Source: Microbaculum sp051390635 (GTDB lineage: Bacteria > Pseudomonadota > Alphaproteobacteria > Rhizobiales > Tepidamorphaceae). Taken from it: 64,000 bases of DNA. The translations under genes and the position numbers were made by a program. Of this stretch, positions 8,054 through 16,857 are shown one piece after another. The stretch is from NCBI RefSeq assembly GCF_051390635.1, contig NZ_JBPODT010000005.1, forward strand, positions 310,001-374,000. The letters are read 5' to 3'. Position 1 is the stretch's first letter, and each line of letters starts with the position of its first letter. Below the pieces are notes generated by a model. The model made no database searches and was not told the DNA's origin. It was given only the letters and a program-made list of their open reading frames with translations.

Positions 8054-9553
8054 GTGAGCGCGATGCGGCGTCTGGCGATTGCGCGGCTCTGGCACGAAGC
8101 CAGTGCGTTTTCCCCCCTCCCGACGGGACTGGACAGATTTCGCCTGCGCGAGTGGCAGGCCGGGCCGGAAGCGCGCGACGTCTTCCGCGGCACCGCGACG
8201 GAAATGGGCGCAGCCGTTGCCTTTCTGGAGGCCAACCCGTCGTGGGACGGGACCTTCCTGCGCTGCACCTCCGCCATGCCGGGTGGCCCGGTCGAGCAGG
8301 CGGCCCTGGATGCGATCATCGACGAGATCGTCCGGGGGGTGTCCGACGGCCCCTGGGACGCGGTCTACATCTCGCTGCACGGCGCCATCGCCGGAACGGA
8401 AGATCTCGGCCCCGACTACACGCTTCTCAAGCGTGTCCGCGCAGCGGTCGGGCCGCAGGTGCCCGTCGCGGTCACCTTCGACATGCATGCCTGCCTCGAC
8501 CCGCGCATCGCCGAATGCGCCGATATCATCGTCGGCTACAAGACCTATCCGCATGTCGACATGGCGCAGACGGCGGCAAAGGCCCTCAACCTGCTCGATC
8601 GCATGGCGCGGGGCGGCGAACGGCTGAAATCCCTGATCCTGCCCGTGCCGATGCTGCCGCTGAGCCACGCCATGCGCACGGCAGGCGATCCGATGGGCGC
8701 GCTGGTACGCCTCGCGGCGGAGACCGAGACGGCGCGAGGCCTGAAGGACATCACCGTGTTCGGCGGCTTCGCCTATGCCGATACCCCCTGGACCTCGTCC
8801 TCGGTGACCGTGTGCTATCGCGACGAAGCCGAGGCGTCCGGCCTGGACGCGCATGCGGCCGCCCGGGAGGTCGCGGCGGAACTCAAGCGCCGCCACCCCG
8901 ACTTCGTGTTGACGCTTCCCGATGCAGCGCACGGCCTGCAGCACGCCCGCGACCTGCTCGACCGCGGCACGGCATGGCCGGTCGCCGTGCTAGAGAACGC
9001 CGACAACCCGCTTTCGGGCGGTGCCTGCGATACCCCCGGCCTGTTCCAGGCCCTGGTCGACATGCGGCCGCCGTGGCCCGCCCTCTTCGCCAGCTTCTAC
9101 GACCCGGAGCTCGTCGCCAGGGCCCACGCTGCGGGAACCGGGACGACCCTGCACGTCACCCTCGGCGGCCGGCTGAGCGACGCATTCGGTCCGCCCGTTG
9201 CCTTCGAAGGCGAGATCGTCCGGCTCACCGACGGCCGCTTTTCCAACACCGGCCCGATGGAATACGGCCGGCCGGAGGCGATCGGGCGCACCGTGCTGCT
9301 GCGGTCGGGCAACATTTCGGTGGTCGTCGGCGAGACGCCGCAGAGCGTCAACGATCCGGCATGGTGCGCCCTGCACGGGATCGACCTTGGCGACATCGCG
9401 CTGTTCTGCGCGAAGGCCAAGAACCATTTCCGCGCGAGCTTCGAGCACCTGTGCGGCGCGATCGTCGACGTCGAGACCCCCGGGCCCGCCCCCACGGACC
9501 TGACCCGTCTGCCCTATCGGCACGTCCCCCCGCGTTTTCTCGTCCCATCCTGA
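8054..9553 (+). CDS. M81 family metallopeptidase (MlrC-like), first paralogue
   Basis: 499 residues from a GTG start preceded by AAGGAAG. Full-length MlrC-like protein with an N-terminal DUF1485-type domain (about 1-290) and the C-terminal MlrC domain. Conserved elements are ARLWHEASAFSPL (elsewhere usually HETNTF), VYISLHGAIA, VTFDMHACLDPR and GYKTYPHVDM; His and Asp in these blocks are the expected zinc ligands. The founding member MlrC hydrolyses linearised microcystin fragments; most homologues in amino-acid transport loci have unknown substrates, presumably amides or small peptides. A second M81 paralogue lies at 16854 in the same locus. The gene probably forms an operon with the flavoprotein 18 bp downstream. 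Confidence 0.88.
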   Translation: MSAMRRLAIARLWHEASAFSPLPTGLDRFRLREWQAGPEARDVFRGTATEMGAAVAFLEANPSWDGTFLRCTSAMPGGPVEQAALDAIIDEIVRGVSDGPWDAVYISLHGAIAGTEDLGPDYTLLKRVRAAVGPQVPVAVTFDMHACLDPRIAECADIIVGYKTYPHVDMAQTAAKALNLLDRMARGGERLKSLILPVPMLPLSHAMRTAGDPMGALVRLAAETETARGLKDITVFGGFAYADTPWTSSSVTVCYRDEAEASGLDAHAAAREVAAELKRRHPDFVLTLPDAAHGLQHARDLLDRGTAWPVAVLENADNPLSGGACDTPGLFQALVDMRPPWPALFASFYDPELVARAHAAGTGTTLHVTLGGRLSDAFGPPVAFEGEIVRLTDGRFSNTGPMEYGRPEAIGRTVLLRSGNISVVVGETPQSVNDPAWCALHGIDLGDIALFCAKAKNHFRASFEHLCGAIVDVETPGPAPTDLTRLPYRHVPPRFLVPS

Positions 9554-9571
9554 CAGCGAGCCCTGCCCGCC

Positions 9572-11188
9572 ATGAACTCCCCGTCTCCCGGGAACCACAC
9601 CTATGACGCCGTCATCATCGGCGGCGGACACAACGGCCTGACCTGCGCAGGCTATCTCGCCAAGGCCGGCATGAAGGTGGCGGTCGTGGAGCGCCGGCAC
9701 ATCGTCGGTGGCGCCTGCGTCACGGAGGAATTTCACCCCGGTTTCCGCAACTCCTCCTGCTCCTATCTCGTCGGCCTGCTGGCGCCCGAGGTGATCGCCG
9801 ACCTGGAGCTGCACCGTCACGGCCTGGAGATTCTGGAACGGACCGGAGGAACGCTCAGCGTCCTGCCCGACGGCGGTTCGATCGAGCTGACCAGCGACAA
9901 GGCCGGCATCATGGACCAGCTGGCGCGCACCAGTCCGTCCGACGCCGACGCCTATGCCGAGCTGTCCAGCCTGCTCGATGTCGCCGCCACCGTGATGCGC
10001 GCGGTCGCGCGGGAACGGCCTCCGGAAATGACGGGCGGCTGGGGCCAGCTGCTGCAGACCGGCAAGGTCGGGCTGCACCTGCGCCACCTCTCGCCCGGGC
10101 AGCGCGCCGATTTCGCCGCGCTCATGCTGAAGAGCCTCGCCGACTTCCTGAACGAGCGGTTCGACAACGAGGCCTTCAAGGGCGTCTACGGCTTCAAGGG
10201 CCTGGTCGGCAACATGGCCAGCCCCTATGCCATCGGCTCCGCCTACGTGCTGCTTCATCACGTCTTCGGCGAGGTCAACGGCAAGCGCGGCAAGTGGGGC
10301 CAGCCGCGCGGCGGCATGGGCGGCATAACCCAGGCGATGCAAGCGTCGCTCGAGGCGCGCGGCGGCGACGTCTGGCTCGGCAAGGGCGTTCGCGAGGTCA
10401 TCGTCGAGAAGGGCCGCGCCGCGGGCGTCGCGCTGGACGACGGAACCGTCCTGCGCGCGCCGATCGTGGCGTCGAGCGTCAATCCCCGCCTGCTGTTTCT
10501 CGAGATGCTGGACACCAGCACGCTCGACAGCACGTTCGTGCGTAGGCTGCGCAACTGGCGCTGTCGCTCGGGGACCTTCCGGATGAACGTCGCGCTGTCG
10601 GAACTGCCCGACTTCACCGCGCGGCCCGGACGCGACCTACAGGCCCACCACACCGGCACCATCGCCATCGCGCCGTCACTGGACTATCTCGAGCGCGCCT
10701 ACGACGACGCGCGGCACCAGGGATGGTCGCGCCGCCCCGTGATCTCGATGTGCATCCCCACGACCATCGAGCCCGAGCTCGCGCCGGACGGCGCCCATAT
10801 CGCCGGCCTCTTCTGCCAGCATTTCAATCCCGACCTCCCCGACGGCCGGAGCTGGGACGACCATCGCGACGAGGTCGCCAGACTGGTGATCGACACGATT
10901 GGCGACTACGCGCCGAATTTTCCCGGATCAGTGCTCGGCTACTCGGCGCTGACACCGCTGGACCTGGAAACCGAATACGGGCTGGTCGGCGGCGACATCT
11001 TTCACGGAGAGATGCATCTCGACCAGCTCTTCAGCCTGCGGCCGGCCGCCGGCCATGCCGCCTACACGAGCCCGATACGGGGACTGTTCCAGTGCGGATC
11101 CGGCACCCATCCCGGCGGCGGCGTCACCGGCCTTCCCGGCCGGAACGCGGCGCGGGAAATCCTCAAGCGGCGACGGCAGTTCACCTAG
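9572..11188 (+). CDS. FAD-dependent oxidoreductase, PYROXD2/phytoene-desaturase-like
   Basis: 538 residues. Begins with a dinucleotide-binding fold at residues 10-40 (DAVIIGGGHNGLTCAGYLAKAG) ending at the acidic residue in VVERR, then the GGACVTEEF region typical of the NAD(P)/FAD-dependent CrtI/PYROXD2 group. Near the C-terminus GLFQCGSGTHPGGGVTGLPGRNAA is the second FAD contact. It lacks any carotenoid context, so desaturation of a carotenoid is unlikely. More plausible, from its neighbours, is oxidation of an amine or of an intermediate released by the M81 hydrolase, but this is inference. It starts 18 bp after the M81 gene and is followed by the IclR regulator. Confidence 0.85.
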   Translation: MNSPSPGNHTYDAVIIGGGHNGLTCAGYLAKAGMKVAVVERRHIVGGACVTEEFHPGFRNSSCSYLVGLLAPEVIADLELHRHGLEILERTGGTLSVLPDGGSIELTSDKAGIMDQLARTSPSDADAYAELSSLLDVAATVMRAVARERPPEMTGGWGQLLQTGKVGLHLRHLSPGQRADFAALMLKSLADFLNERFDNEAFKGVYGFKGLVGNMASPYAIGSAYVLLHHVFGEVNGKRGKWGQPRGGMGGITQAMQASLEARGGDVWLGKGVREVIVEKGRAAGVALDDGTVLRAPIVASSVNPRLLFLEMLDTSTLDSTFVRRLRNWRCRSGTFRMNVALSELPDFTARPGRDLQAHHTGTIAIAPSLDYLERAYDDARHQGWSRRPVISMCIPTTIEPELAPDGAHIAGLFCQHFNPDLPDGRSWDDHRDEVARLVIDTIGDYAPNFPGSVLGYSALTPLDLETEYGLVGGDIFHGEMHLDQLFSLRPAAGHAAYTSPIRGLFQCGSGTHPGGGVTGLPGRNAAREILKRRRQFT

Positions 11189-11248
11189 CGAACATGCGGG
11201 CGCCATGATAACGAGGACCGTCGGATAACGATTCTCGGAGACCCCGCC

Positions 11249-12046
11249 ATGGCCGAAGACGACGGCGCTGCCGCGCAATCGGACAACAGTGCCGATTTCG
11301 TCCGCTCGCTGGCGCGCGGGCTGAGCGTCATCAAGGCCTTCGACCGCTTCACCCCCGCCATGACGCTGAGCGACGTGGCGCGCAAGACCGGGCTGCCGCG
11401 CGCGGCCGCCGGGCGTTTCCTGAAGACCCTGGTCACGCTCGAATACGCGAGCTTCGACGGGCGCGAATACCGCCTGCGCCCGCGCGTGCTGGAGCTGGGC
11501 ATGGCCTATTTCAGCTCCTTCTCGTTCATCGACATCGCCAATCCGATTCTCGAAGCGGCGGCCAAGAAAGCCGGCGAGCCCTGCTCCATGGGCGTGCTCG
11601 ACGGCACCGAGCTGGTCTACGTGGCGCGCCACACGGCCAATCGGATGATGTCGATCAGCATCGCCCTGGGCAACCGGTACCCGGCCACGTCCACGTCGCT
11701 CGGCCGCGTGCTGCTCGGCGGTCTGTCCGATGCCGAGCTCGACGCGCTGCTGGACACGGTGGAGATCCGCCCGGTCACGGCACAGACGGTGACCGACAAG
11801 CGCAAGCTGCGCGACATCATCGTGCAGGGCCGGTCCGACGGATACTGCACCGCCGACGGCCAGCTCGAGATCGGCATCCGCTCCATCGCCGTCCCGGTGC
11901 GCGGGCGCGACGGCAAGCTCATTGCCGCGATCAACATGGGCGTCCCGGCGACACGGCACACCATGGAAAGCCTGACCACGCACCTGCTGCCGATCCTTCG
12001 CGACGCGGCCAGCGAAATCGAATTCGCGATCCGCTCCAAGCCCTGA
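11249..12046 (+). CDS. IclR family transcriptional regulator
   Basis: 265 residues. N-terminal winged helix (about 20-85: SLARGLSVIKAFDRF, LSDVARKTGLPRAAAGRFLKTLV) and a C-terminal effector-binding domain (about 95-262) with SMGVLDGTELVYVAR, GRVLLGG and the closing CSIAVPV-like GIRSIAVPVRGRDGK followed by INMG. This layout matches PcaR/PobR-type regulators of catabolic operons. It lies between the aminotransferase-M81-oxidoreductase block and the ABC operon, so it is the obvious candidate regulator of both. GAACAT elements occur just upstream of its own gene and of the two flanking transcription units. Confidence 0.9.
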   Translation: MAEDDGAAAQSDNSADFVRSLARGLSVIKAFDRFTPAMTLSDVARKTGLPRAAAGRFLKTLVTLEYASFDGREYRLRPRVLELGMAYFSSFSFIDIANPILEAAAKKAGEPCSMGVLDGTELVYVARHTANRMMSISIALGNRYPATSTSLGRVLLGGLSDAELDALLDTVEIRPVTAQTVTDKRKLRDIIVQGRSDGYCTADGQLEIGIRSIAVPVRGRDGKLIAAINMGVPATRHTMESLTTHLLPILRDAASEIEFAIRSKP

Positions 12047-12101
12047 TCCGCCCGCCATCCGCCGGTTCGACGCCCTGGCGCCGGAGAACACGGCCGTGCG
12101 C

Positions 12102-12130
12102 TTGACAGCCTCGCTCATCCTTCTTACGGT
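12102..12130 (+). promoter_or_regulatory. candidate sigma-70 promoter of the ABC-aldh-M81-aminotransferase operon
   Basis: Perfect -35 TTGACA at 12102-12107, 17-bp spacer, then TACGGT at 12125-12130 as a weak -10. A perfect 10-bp palindrome TGTACGTACA (12130-12139) abuts the -10 and a GAACAT element follows at 12156-12166, so the promoter is well placed for repression by the IclR protein. Start codon of the first gene is about 75 bp downstream. Confidence 0.5.
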
Positions 12131-12139
12131 GTACGTACA
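12130..12139. promoter_or_regulatory. 10-bp palindrome TGTACGTACA at the ABC operon promoter
   Basis: Perfect self-complementary 10-mer immediately after the proposed -10 box. An operator role is inferred from its position only. Confidence 0.35.
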
Positions 12140-12203
12140 GTGAACCATTGACCGCTAGGCGAACATATCGGGTCGCGATACGATGCGGAACAAGGGGACC
12201 CGC

Positions 12204-12983
12204 ATGAACGCCGAAACGCCCGAAGCCGACACGCCGATTGTCGTGGAAGACCTCCACAAGCGCTTCGACACACTGGAAGTGTTGAAGGGGATTTCACTGC
12301 GCGCCGATAAGGGCGACGTGATCTCGATCATCGGCTCCAGCGGCTCGGGCAAGAGCACCTTCCTGCGCTGCATCAACCTGCTGGAGCGGTACGATTCCGG
12401 CACCATCCGGATCTACGGCGAGCCCCTGCGGGTCGGGCCGAAGGGCAGGATCGACAACAAGCAGGCCGATCGCATCCGACGCCGCGTCGGAATGGTGTTC
12501 CAGAGCTTCAACCTCTGGTCCCACCTCACCGTCATCGAGAACCTGATCGAGGGGCCGGTGCATGTGCTCGGCATGAAGCGCAGCGAAGCCATCGAGAAGG
12601 CCGGGGCACTGCTCGAGAAGGTCGGGATCTACGACAAGCGGGATCATTATCCCAGCCATCTTTCGGGCGGACAGCAGCAGCGGGCGGCCATCGCCCGCGC
12701 GCTGGCGATGGAGCCCGACGTCCTGCTTTTCGACGAGCCCACCTCCGCGCTCGACCCCGAGCTGGTCGGCGAGGTGCTGCGTGTCATGCGCGCGCTCGCC
12801 GAAGAGCATCGCACCATGATCATCGTCACCCACGAGATGCGCTTCGCGCGCGAGGTTTCCTCGAAGGTCGTCTTCCTGGATCAGGGGCGCGTCGAGGAGG
12901 AAGGAACGCCGGCCCAGGTCTTCGACAATCCGCGCTCGGAGCGCTGCCGGCAGTTCGTCAGACAGTCCTACGCGGACGCCTGA
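12204..12983 (+). CDS. polar amino-acid ABC transporter ATPase (HisP/GlnQ-like)
   Basis: 259 residues from ATG 12204, chosen because AAGGGGACC precedes it; an ATG at 12183 is less well placed. Walker A is GSSGSGKST, Q-loop region MVFQSFNLW, ABC signature LSGGQQQR, Walker B LLFDEPTSALD, and the switch His is in VTHEMRFA. The DPELVGEVL stretch after Walker B is typical of histidine, arginine and glutamine importers. It hydrolyses ATP on the cytoplasmic face to drive the two permeases encoded at 13887-15340. It is the first gene of an operon that runs without a break to 19800. Confidence 0.95.
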   Translation: MNAETPEADTPIVVEDLHKRFDTLEVLKGISLRADKGDVISIIGSSGSGKSTFLRCINLLERYDSGTIRIYGEPLRVGPKGRIDNKQADRIRRRVGMVFQSFNLWSHLTVIENLIEGPVHVLGMKRSEAIEKAGALLEKVGIYDKRDHYPSHLSGGQQQRAAIARALAMEPDVLLFDEPTSALDPELVGEVLRVMRALAEEHRTMIIVTHEMRFAREVSSKVVFLDQGRVEEEGTPAQVFDNPRSERCRQFVRQSYADA

Positions 12984-13021
12984 AGACCACAACGCCAACA
13001 AGCCAATCGGAGAGAAATGGA

Positions 13022-13801
13022 ATGTCCAAGTTGAGGAAATCGCTTCTGTCGATCGTCGCCGCCTGCAGCGTCGGCCTCACCGCCGCGGCGGTCCAGGCCG
13101 AGCCGCTGCGCATCGCCACCGAGGGCGCCTACCCGCCCTTCAACTTCGTCGACGCGAAGGGCGAACTTCAGGGCTTCGACGTCGAGATCGCCAAGGCCCT
13201 CTGCGCCGAAATGAAAGCCGAGTGCACGATCTCCGCCCAGGCCTGGGACGGCATGATCGCCGGGCTGAATGCCGGCCAGTACGACGTCATCGTGGCCAGC
13301 ATGTCGATCACGCCGGCCCGTCTGGAAGCCGTGAACTTCACCGAGCCGTACTACCAGGCCGGCGCCGTGCTGGTTGCTCCCAAGGACTCCGACCTCGAAC
13401 CGACCGCCGAGAGCCTAGCCGGCAAGTCCATCGGCGTGCAGCGCGCCAGCACCTACGCCGCGCTGATCGAAAGCCGCTTTCCGGACGCGAGCGTGCGCCT
13501 CTACGACAAGGTCGAAAACCACAATCTCGACCTAGTGACCGGCCGCATCGACGGCGTGATCGCCCAGCGCATCGCCCTGTCGCGCTGGCTGGAATCCGAG
13601 GACGGCAAGGCGTTCGAGATGAAGGGCAAGGCCATGCTCGATCCCGATATCCTGGGCAAGGGCGCCGGCATCGCCGTGCGCAAGAGCGACGAGGAGCTGC
13701 TGGCGAAGCTCGATGCCGCGCTCGCCACGATCAAGGAGAACGGCGTCTATGACGAGATCAACGACGGCTTCTTCCCCTTCAGCATGAAGCCGGCCGAGTA
13801 A
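13022..13801 (+). CDS. polar amino-acid ABC transporter periplasmic binding protein (HisJ/ArgT-like)
   Basis: 259 residues with a Sec signal peptide (KLRKSLLSIVAACSVGL, cleavage near VQA-EP). Mature part is an SBP_bac_3 domain: IATEGAYPPFNFVDAKGELQGFDVEIA, WDGMIAGLNAGQYD, the ligand-contact SMSITPARLEAVNFTEPYY, and GVQRASTYA. The pattern is closest to lysine/arginine/ornithine, histidine and opine receptors, so a cationic amino acid or derivative is a fair guess. The downstream aldehyde dehydrogenase and transaminase resemble polyamine and diamine enzymes. A stable hairpin separates this gene from the permeases, typical for keeping receptor mRNA in excess. Confidence 0.94.
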   Translation: MSKLRKSLLSIVAACSVGLTAAAVQAEPLRIATEGAYPPFNFVDAKGELQGFDVEIAKALCAEMKAECTISAQAWDGMIAGLNAGQYDVIVASMSITPARLEAVNFTEPYYQAGAVLVAPKDSDLEPTAESLAGKSIGVQRASTYAALIESRFPDASVRLYDKVENHNLDLVTGRIDGVIAQRIALSRWLESEDGKAFEMKGKAMLDPDILGKGAGIAVRKSDEELLAKLDAALATIKENGVYDEINDGFFPFSMKPAE

Positions 13802-13814
13802 CACGGGTTGCAGC

Positions 13815-13845
13815 GACGCGACCGCGCCGTCGCGCCGGTCGCGTC
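13815..13845 (+). other. intercistronic hairpin after the binding-protein gene
   Basis: Perfect 9-bp stem GACGCGACC / GGTCGCGTC around a 13-nt loop, followed by a short TTT, in the 85-bp gap between the receptor and permease genes. Such structures usually protect upstream mRNA from 3' decay or cause partial termination, giving receptor excess over permease. That role is known for histidine-type ABC operons and inferred here. Confidence 0.55.
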
Positions 13846-13886
13846 TTTGCGCCAGTCGATCTCAGATAACCGCCGAGGACCGCCTC

Positions 13887-14585
13887 ATGCCCGACCTGCA
13901 AGGCTTCGGCCCCATGCTCGCCCAAGGCGCGCTGATGACCATCCAGGTCACGCTCTTCAGCGCGTTCTTCGGCGTTCTCATCGGCATCGCCGTTGCGATG
14001 ATGAAGCTGTCCTCGAGCCGTACCGCGCAGATCGCCGGCGACGTGTACACGACCATCGTCCGCGGCGTGCCGGCGCTGGTGCTCATCCTGCTGATCTATT
14101 TCGGCGGCATCCGGCTGGTCAACGAGATCGCCCGTTCGCTCGGCCATGAACAGCACATCGAACTCAATGCCTTCGTCGCCGGCGTCTTCGCCCTGTCGCT
14201 GGCCTTCGGCGCCTATGCCACCGAGGTGTTCCGCGGCGCGTTCCAGTCCATTCCGAAGGGCCAGATCGATGCCGCCCGGGCGCTCGGCATGGGACGCTGG
14301 CTGACCTTTCGCCGCATATCGCTGCCGCAGGTCTGGCGGATCGCCCTTCCCGGCCTCGGCAACATCTTCCTCGTCATCCTCAAGGAGACCGCGCTGGTGT
14401 CCGTCATCGGCCTGGAGGAACTGATGCGCAAGACCGAATACGCCGTCGGCTTCACCCGCCAGCCGTTCACCTTCTTCCTCGCCGCCGCGTTCATCTATCT
14501 GGCCATGACCATCGTCAGCATGCTGGTGCTGCAGGCGCTGGAGCAGCGGGCCTCGCGCGGCAATCAGCCGATGGATGCGGCATGA
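13887..14585 (+). CDS. polar amino-acid ABC transporter permease (HisQ-like)
   Basis: 232 residues, five or so membrane segments. Shows the N-terminal HisMQ signature TIQVTLFSAFFGVLIG and the cytoplasmic EAA-type loop QSIPKGQIDAARALGMGRW, which couples to the ATPase. It forms the inner-membrane pore with the next permease. The stop overlaps the ATG of that partner (ATGA), so they are translationally coupled. Confidence 0.94.
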   Translation: MPDLQGFGPMLAQGALMTIQVTLFSAFFGVLIGIAVAMMKLSSSRTAQIAGDVYTTIVRGVPALVLILLIYFGGIRLVNEIARSLGHEQHIELNAFVAGVFALSLAFGAYATEVFRGAFQSIPKGQIDAARALGMGRWLTFRRISLPQVWRIALPGLGNIFLVILKETALVSVIGLEELMRKTEYAVGFTRQPFTFFLAAAFIYLAMTIVSMLVLQALEQRASRGNQPMDAA

Positions 14586-15340
14586 ATATCGGCGTCATGA
14601 TCGACAGCATCCCGGCCCTGTTGGGCGGTGCCGGGCTGACCCTCCAGCTGGTCGGGCTCGCCGTGGTCATCGGCTTCGTGATCGCGGTCCTGGTGGCGCT
14701 GGCGCGCCTGTCGCGGTCTCCGCTCCTGTGGCTGCCCGCCTACGGCTTCGTCTTCTTCTTCCGCGGCACGCCGCTGCTGGTGCAGATCTTCCTGATCTAC
14801 TACGGCCTGTCGCAGTTCTCCGCCGTGCGGGACAGCGCGCTCTGGGTCATCCTGCGCGAACCGTTCTGGTGCGCGTTGATCGCCTTTTCGCTGAACACCG
14901 CCGCCTACAGCGCCGAGATCGTGCGCGGCGCCGTCCAGGCCGTCCCCCGCGGCCAGATCGAGGCGGCAATGGCGATCGGCATGTCGCGCCTGACCCGCCT
15001 GCGCCGCATCGTCATGCCGCAGGCGGTCCGCATCGGCCTGCCGGCCTATGGCAACGAGGTGATCCTGCTCATCAAGGCGAGCTCGCTCGCCAGCACCGTC
15101 ACCCTGCTCGATCTCACCGGTGTCGCGCGCACCATTAGCTCGGTGAACTACATGCCGGTCGAGCTGCTCTCCGTGGCCGCGCTGATCTATCTCGCGATGA
15201 CCTTCGTGGTCACCCGCGCCTTCAAGGTCATCGAATACCTCCTGTCGGGAGACCGCCGTCAGCCGCGCGCGGCCGTCCCCCTTCCAGATCAGCCCGTTCC
15301 CGACCAATCCCTTCCCGTTGCATCCGGCAAGACGAAATGA
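14582..15340 (+). CDS. polar amino-acid ABC transporter permease (HisM-like)
   Basis: 252 residues. Carries LTLQLVGLAVVIGFVIAVLV at the N-terminus, the FFFRGTPLLVQIFLIYYGL segment typical of the family, and the EAA-type loop QAVPRGQIEAAMAIGMSRL. C-terminal residues 230-252 are a Pro-rich tail. Partner of the preceding permease. It overlaps both neighbours by ATGA, so transport and catabolic genes are made from one message. Confidence 0.94.
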   Translation: MNIGVMIDSIPALLGGAGLTLQLVGLAVVIGFVIAVLVALARLSRSPLLWLPAYGFVFFFRGTPLLVQIFLIYYGLSQFSAVRDSALWVILREPFWCALIAFSLNTAAYSAEIVRGAVQAVPRGQIEAAMAIGMSRLTRLRRIVMPQAVRIGLPAYGNEVILLIKASSLASTVTLLDLTGVARTISSVNYMPVELLSVAALIYLAMTFVVTRAFKVIEYLLSGDRRQPRAAVPLPDQPVPDQSLPVASGKTK

Positions 15341-16857
15341 ACGCTCCCCATCACCCCGCCTCCGGCAAGGACTGGCATGCCGAGGCGCGCGCCCTGGCAC
15401 CGCAGACGCGCGCCTTCATCGACGGCGATCATCGCCCCGCCCGCTCCGGCGCCACCTTCGCCACCGTCAATCCGGCCACCGGCGCGATCATCGCCGAGGT
15501 TGCCGCCTGCGGCGAGGCGGACGTGGACGATGCGGTCGCCTCGGCGGTGCGGGCGTTCGCGTCCGGACGCTGGTCGGCCGCCGCGCCGGCGGCGCGCAAG
15601 GCCGCCCTCCTGCGCTTCGCCGACCTCATCGAGGCCGACGCCGACACGTTCGCCCTGCTCGAGACCCTCGACATGGGCAAACCGATCCGCGACAGCCTGT
15701 CGATCGACGTACCCGCCGCCGTGCGCTGCCTTCGCTGGTTCGCCGAGGCGATCGACAAGCTCTATGATGAGATCGCCCCGACCACCTCCGGCACGCTCGC
15801 CATGGTCCGGCGCAGGCCGGTCGGGGTGGTCGCCGCGATCGTGCCCTGGAACTTCCCGCTGGTCACCGCGATGACCAAGATCGCGCCGGCGCTGGCGGCC
15901 GGCAACAGCGTGGTCCTGAAGCCGTCGGAGCTGTCGCCGCTGAGCGCCCTCCGGCTCGGTGCGCTGGCCAGCGCCGCCGGCCTGCCCGACGGCGTCTTCA
16001 ACGTCGTCCCGGGCATTGGCCCCGAAGCCGGCAAGGCGCTGGCATTGCACGCCGACGTCGCCGCGCTCACCTTCACCGGCTCCACCGCAGTCGGCAAGCT
16101 GCTGCTGACCTATGCCGGCCAGTCGAACATGAAGAAGGTGAGCCTGGAGTGCGGCGGCAAGTCGGCGAACATCGTGCTCGCCGACTGCCCCGACCTCGAC
16201 CGCGCCGTCGAGGCGAGCGCCATGGGCGCCTTCCAGAACCAGGGGCAGATCTGCAACGCGGGAACGCGCCTGATCCTTCAGACGCCGATCCGCGATGCGT
16301 TCCTGGAAAAGCTGACCGCGCTGACGCGGTCGTTCGTGCCCGGGGACCCGTTATTGCCCGAGACCCGGTTCGGCGCGATGGTGTCGGCCGAACATGCCGC
16401 ACGGGTTCGCGGCTATATCGAGGCCGGCCTCGTGGACGGTGCGACCCGGCTCACCGGCGACGGCCCCGCGCCGGACGGCCTTTCGCCCGACACCTGCATC
16501 CTCCCCACCCTGTTCGCCGGGGTCGACAATTCCATGACCATCGCGCGCGAGGAGATCTTCGGGCCCGTCCTCAGCGTCATCGACGCGGAGACCATGGACC
16601 AGGCGATCGACATCGCCAACGACAGCGACTACGGCCTCGCCGCCGCGATCTGGACGCGGGACATCGCCAAGGCGCTGGACGCCGAAAGCCGGCTCGATAC
16701 CGGCTTCGTCTGGATCAACACCCTCAGGGTCGGCGACATCACCGTGCCCTTCGGTGGCACCAAGGCCTCCGGCACGAGCCGCGACAAGTCCCTGCATGCC
16801 TTCGACAACGTGACCCACCGCAAGAGCGTCTGGGTCGACCTTTCGGCAAGTTCATGA
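15337..16857 (+). CDS. NAD(P)-dependent aldehyde dehydrogenase (PuuC-like)
   Basis: 506 residues, full length. Cofactor region IVPWNFPLVTAM and FTGSTAVGK, general-base glutamate Glu271 in SLECGGKS, catalytic Cys306 in GQICNAGTR, and EEIFGPVLSV near the C-terminus. The signature KPIRDSLSIDVPAAVRCLRWFAEAID is typical of gamma-glutamyl-aminobutyraldehyde and similar aminoaldehyde dehydrogenases. With the class III aminotransferase two genes downstream it would complete the amine to aldehyde to acid sequence. The substrate is inferred from that pairing. Start overlaps the permease stop (ATGA), and its stop overlaps the next start in the same way. Confidence 0.93.
   Translation: MNAPHHPASGKDWHAEARALAPQTRAFIDGDHRPARSGATFATVNPATGAIIAEVAACGEADVDDAVASAVRAFASGRWSAAAPAARKAALLRFADLIEADADTFALLETLDMGKPIRDSLSIDVPAAVRCLRWFAEAIDKLYDEIAPTTSGTLAMVRRRPVGVVAAIVPWNFPLVTAMTKIAPALAAGNSVVLKPSELSPLSALRLGALASAAGLPDGVFNVVPGIGPEAGKALALHADVAALTFTGSTAVGKLLLTYAGQSNMKKVSLECGGKSANIVLADCPDLDRAVEASAMGAFQNQGQICNAGTRLILQTPIRDAFLEKLTALTRSFVPGDPLLPETRFGAMVSAEHAARVRGYIEAGLVDGATRLTGDGPAPDGLSPDTCILPTLFAGVDNSMTIAREEIFGPVLSVIDAETMDQAIDIANDSDYGLAAAIWTRDIAKALDAESRLDTGFVWINTLRVGDITVPFGGTKASGTSRDKSLHAFDNVTHRKSVWVDLSASS

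Noticed and set aside
9572..11188. Phytoene desaturase in a carotenoid pathway
   Set aside because: No carotenoid genes nearby; the PYROXD2-like group is a better match.
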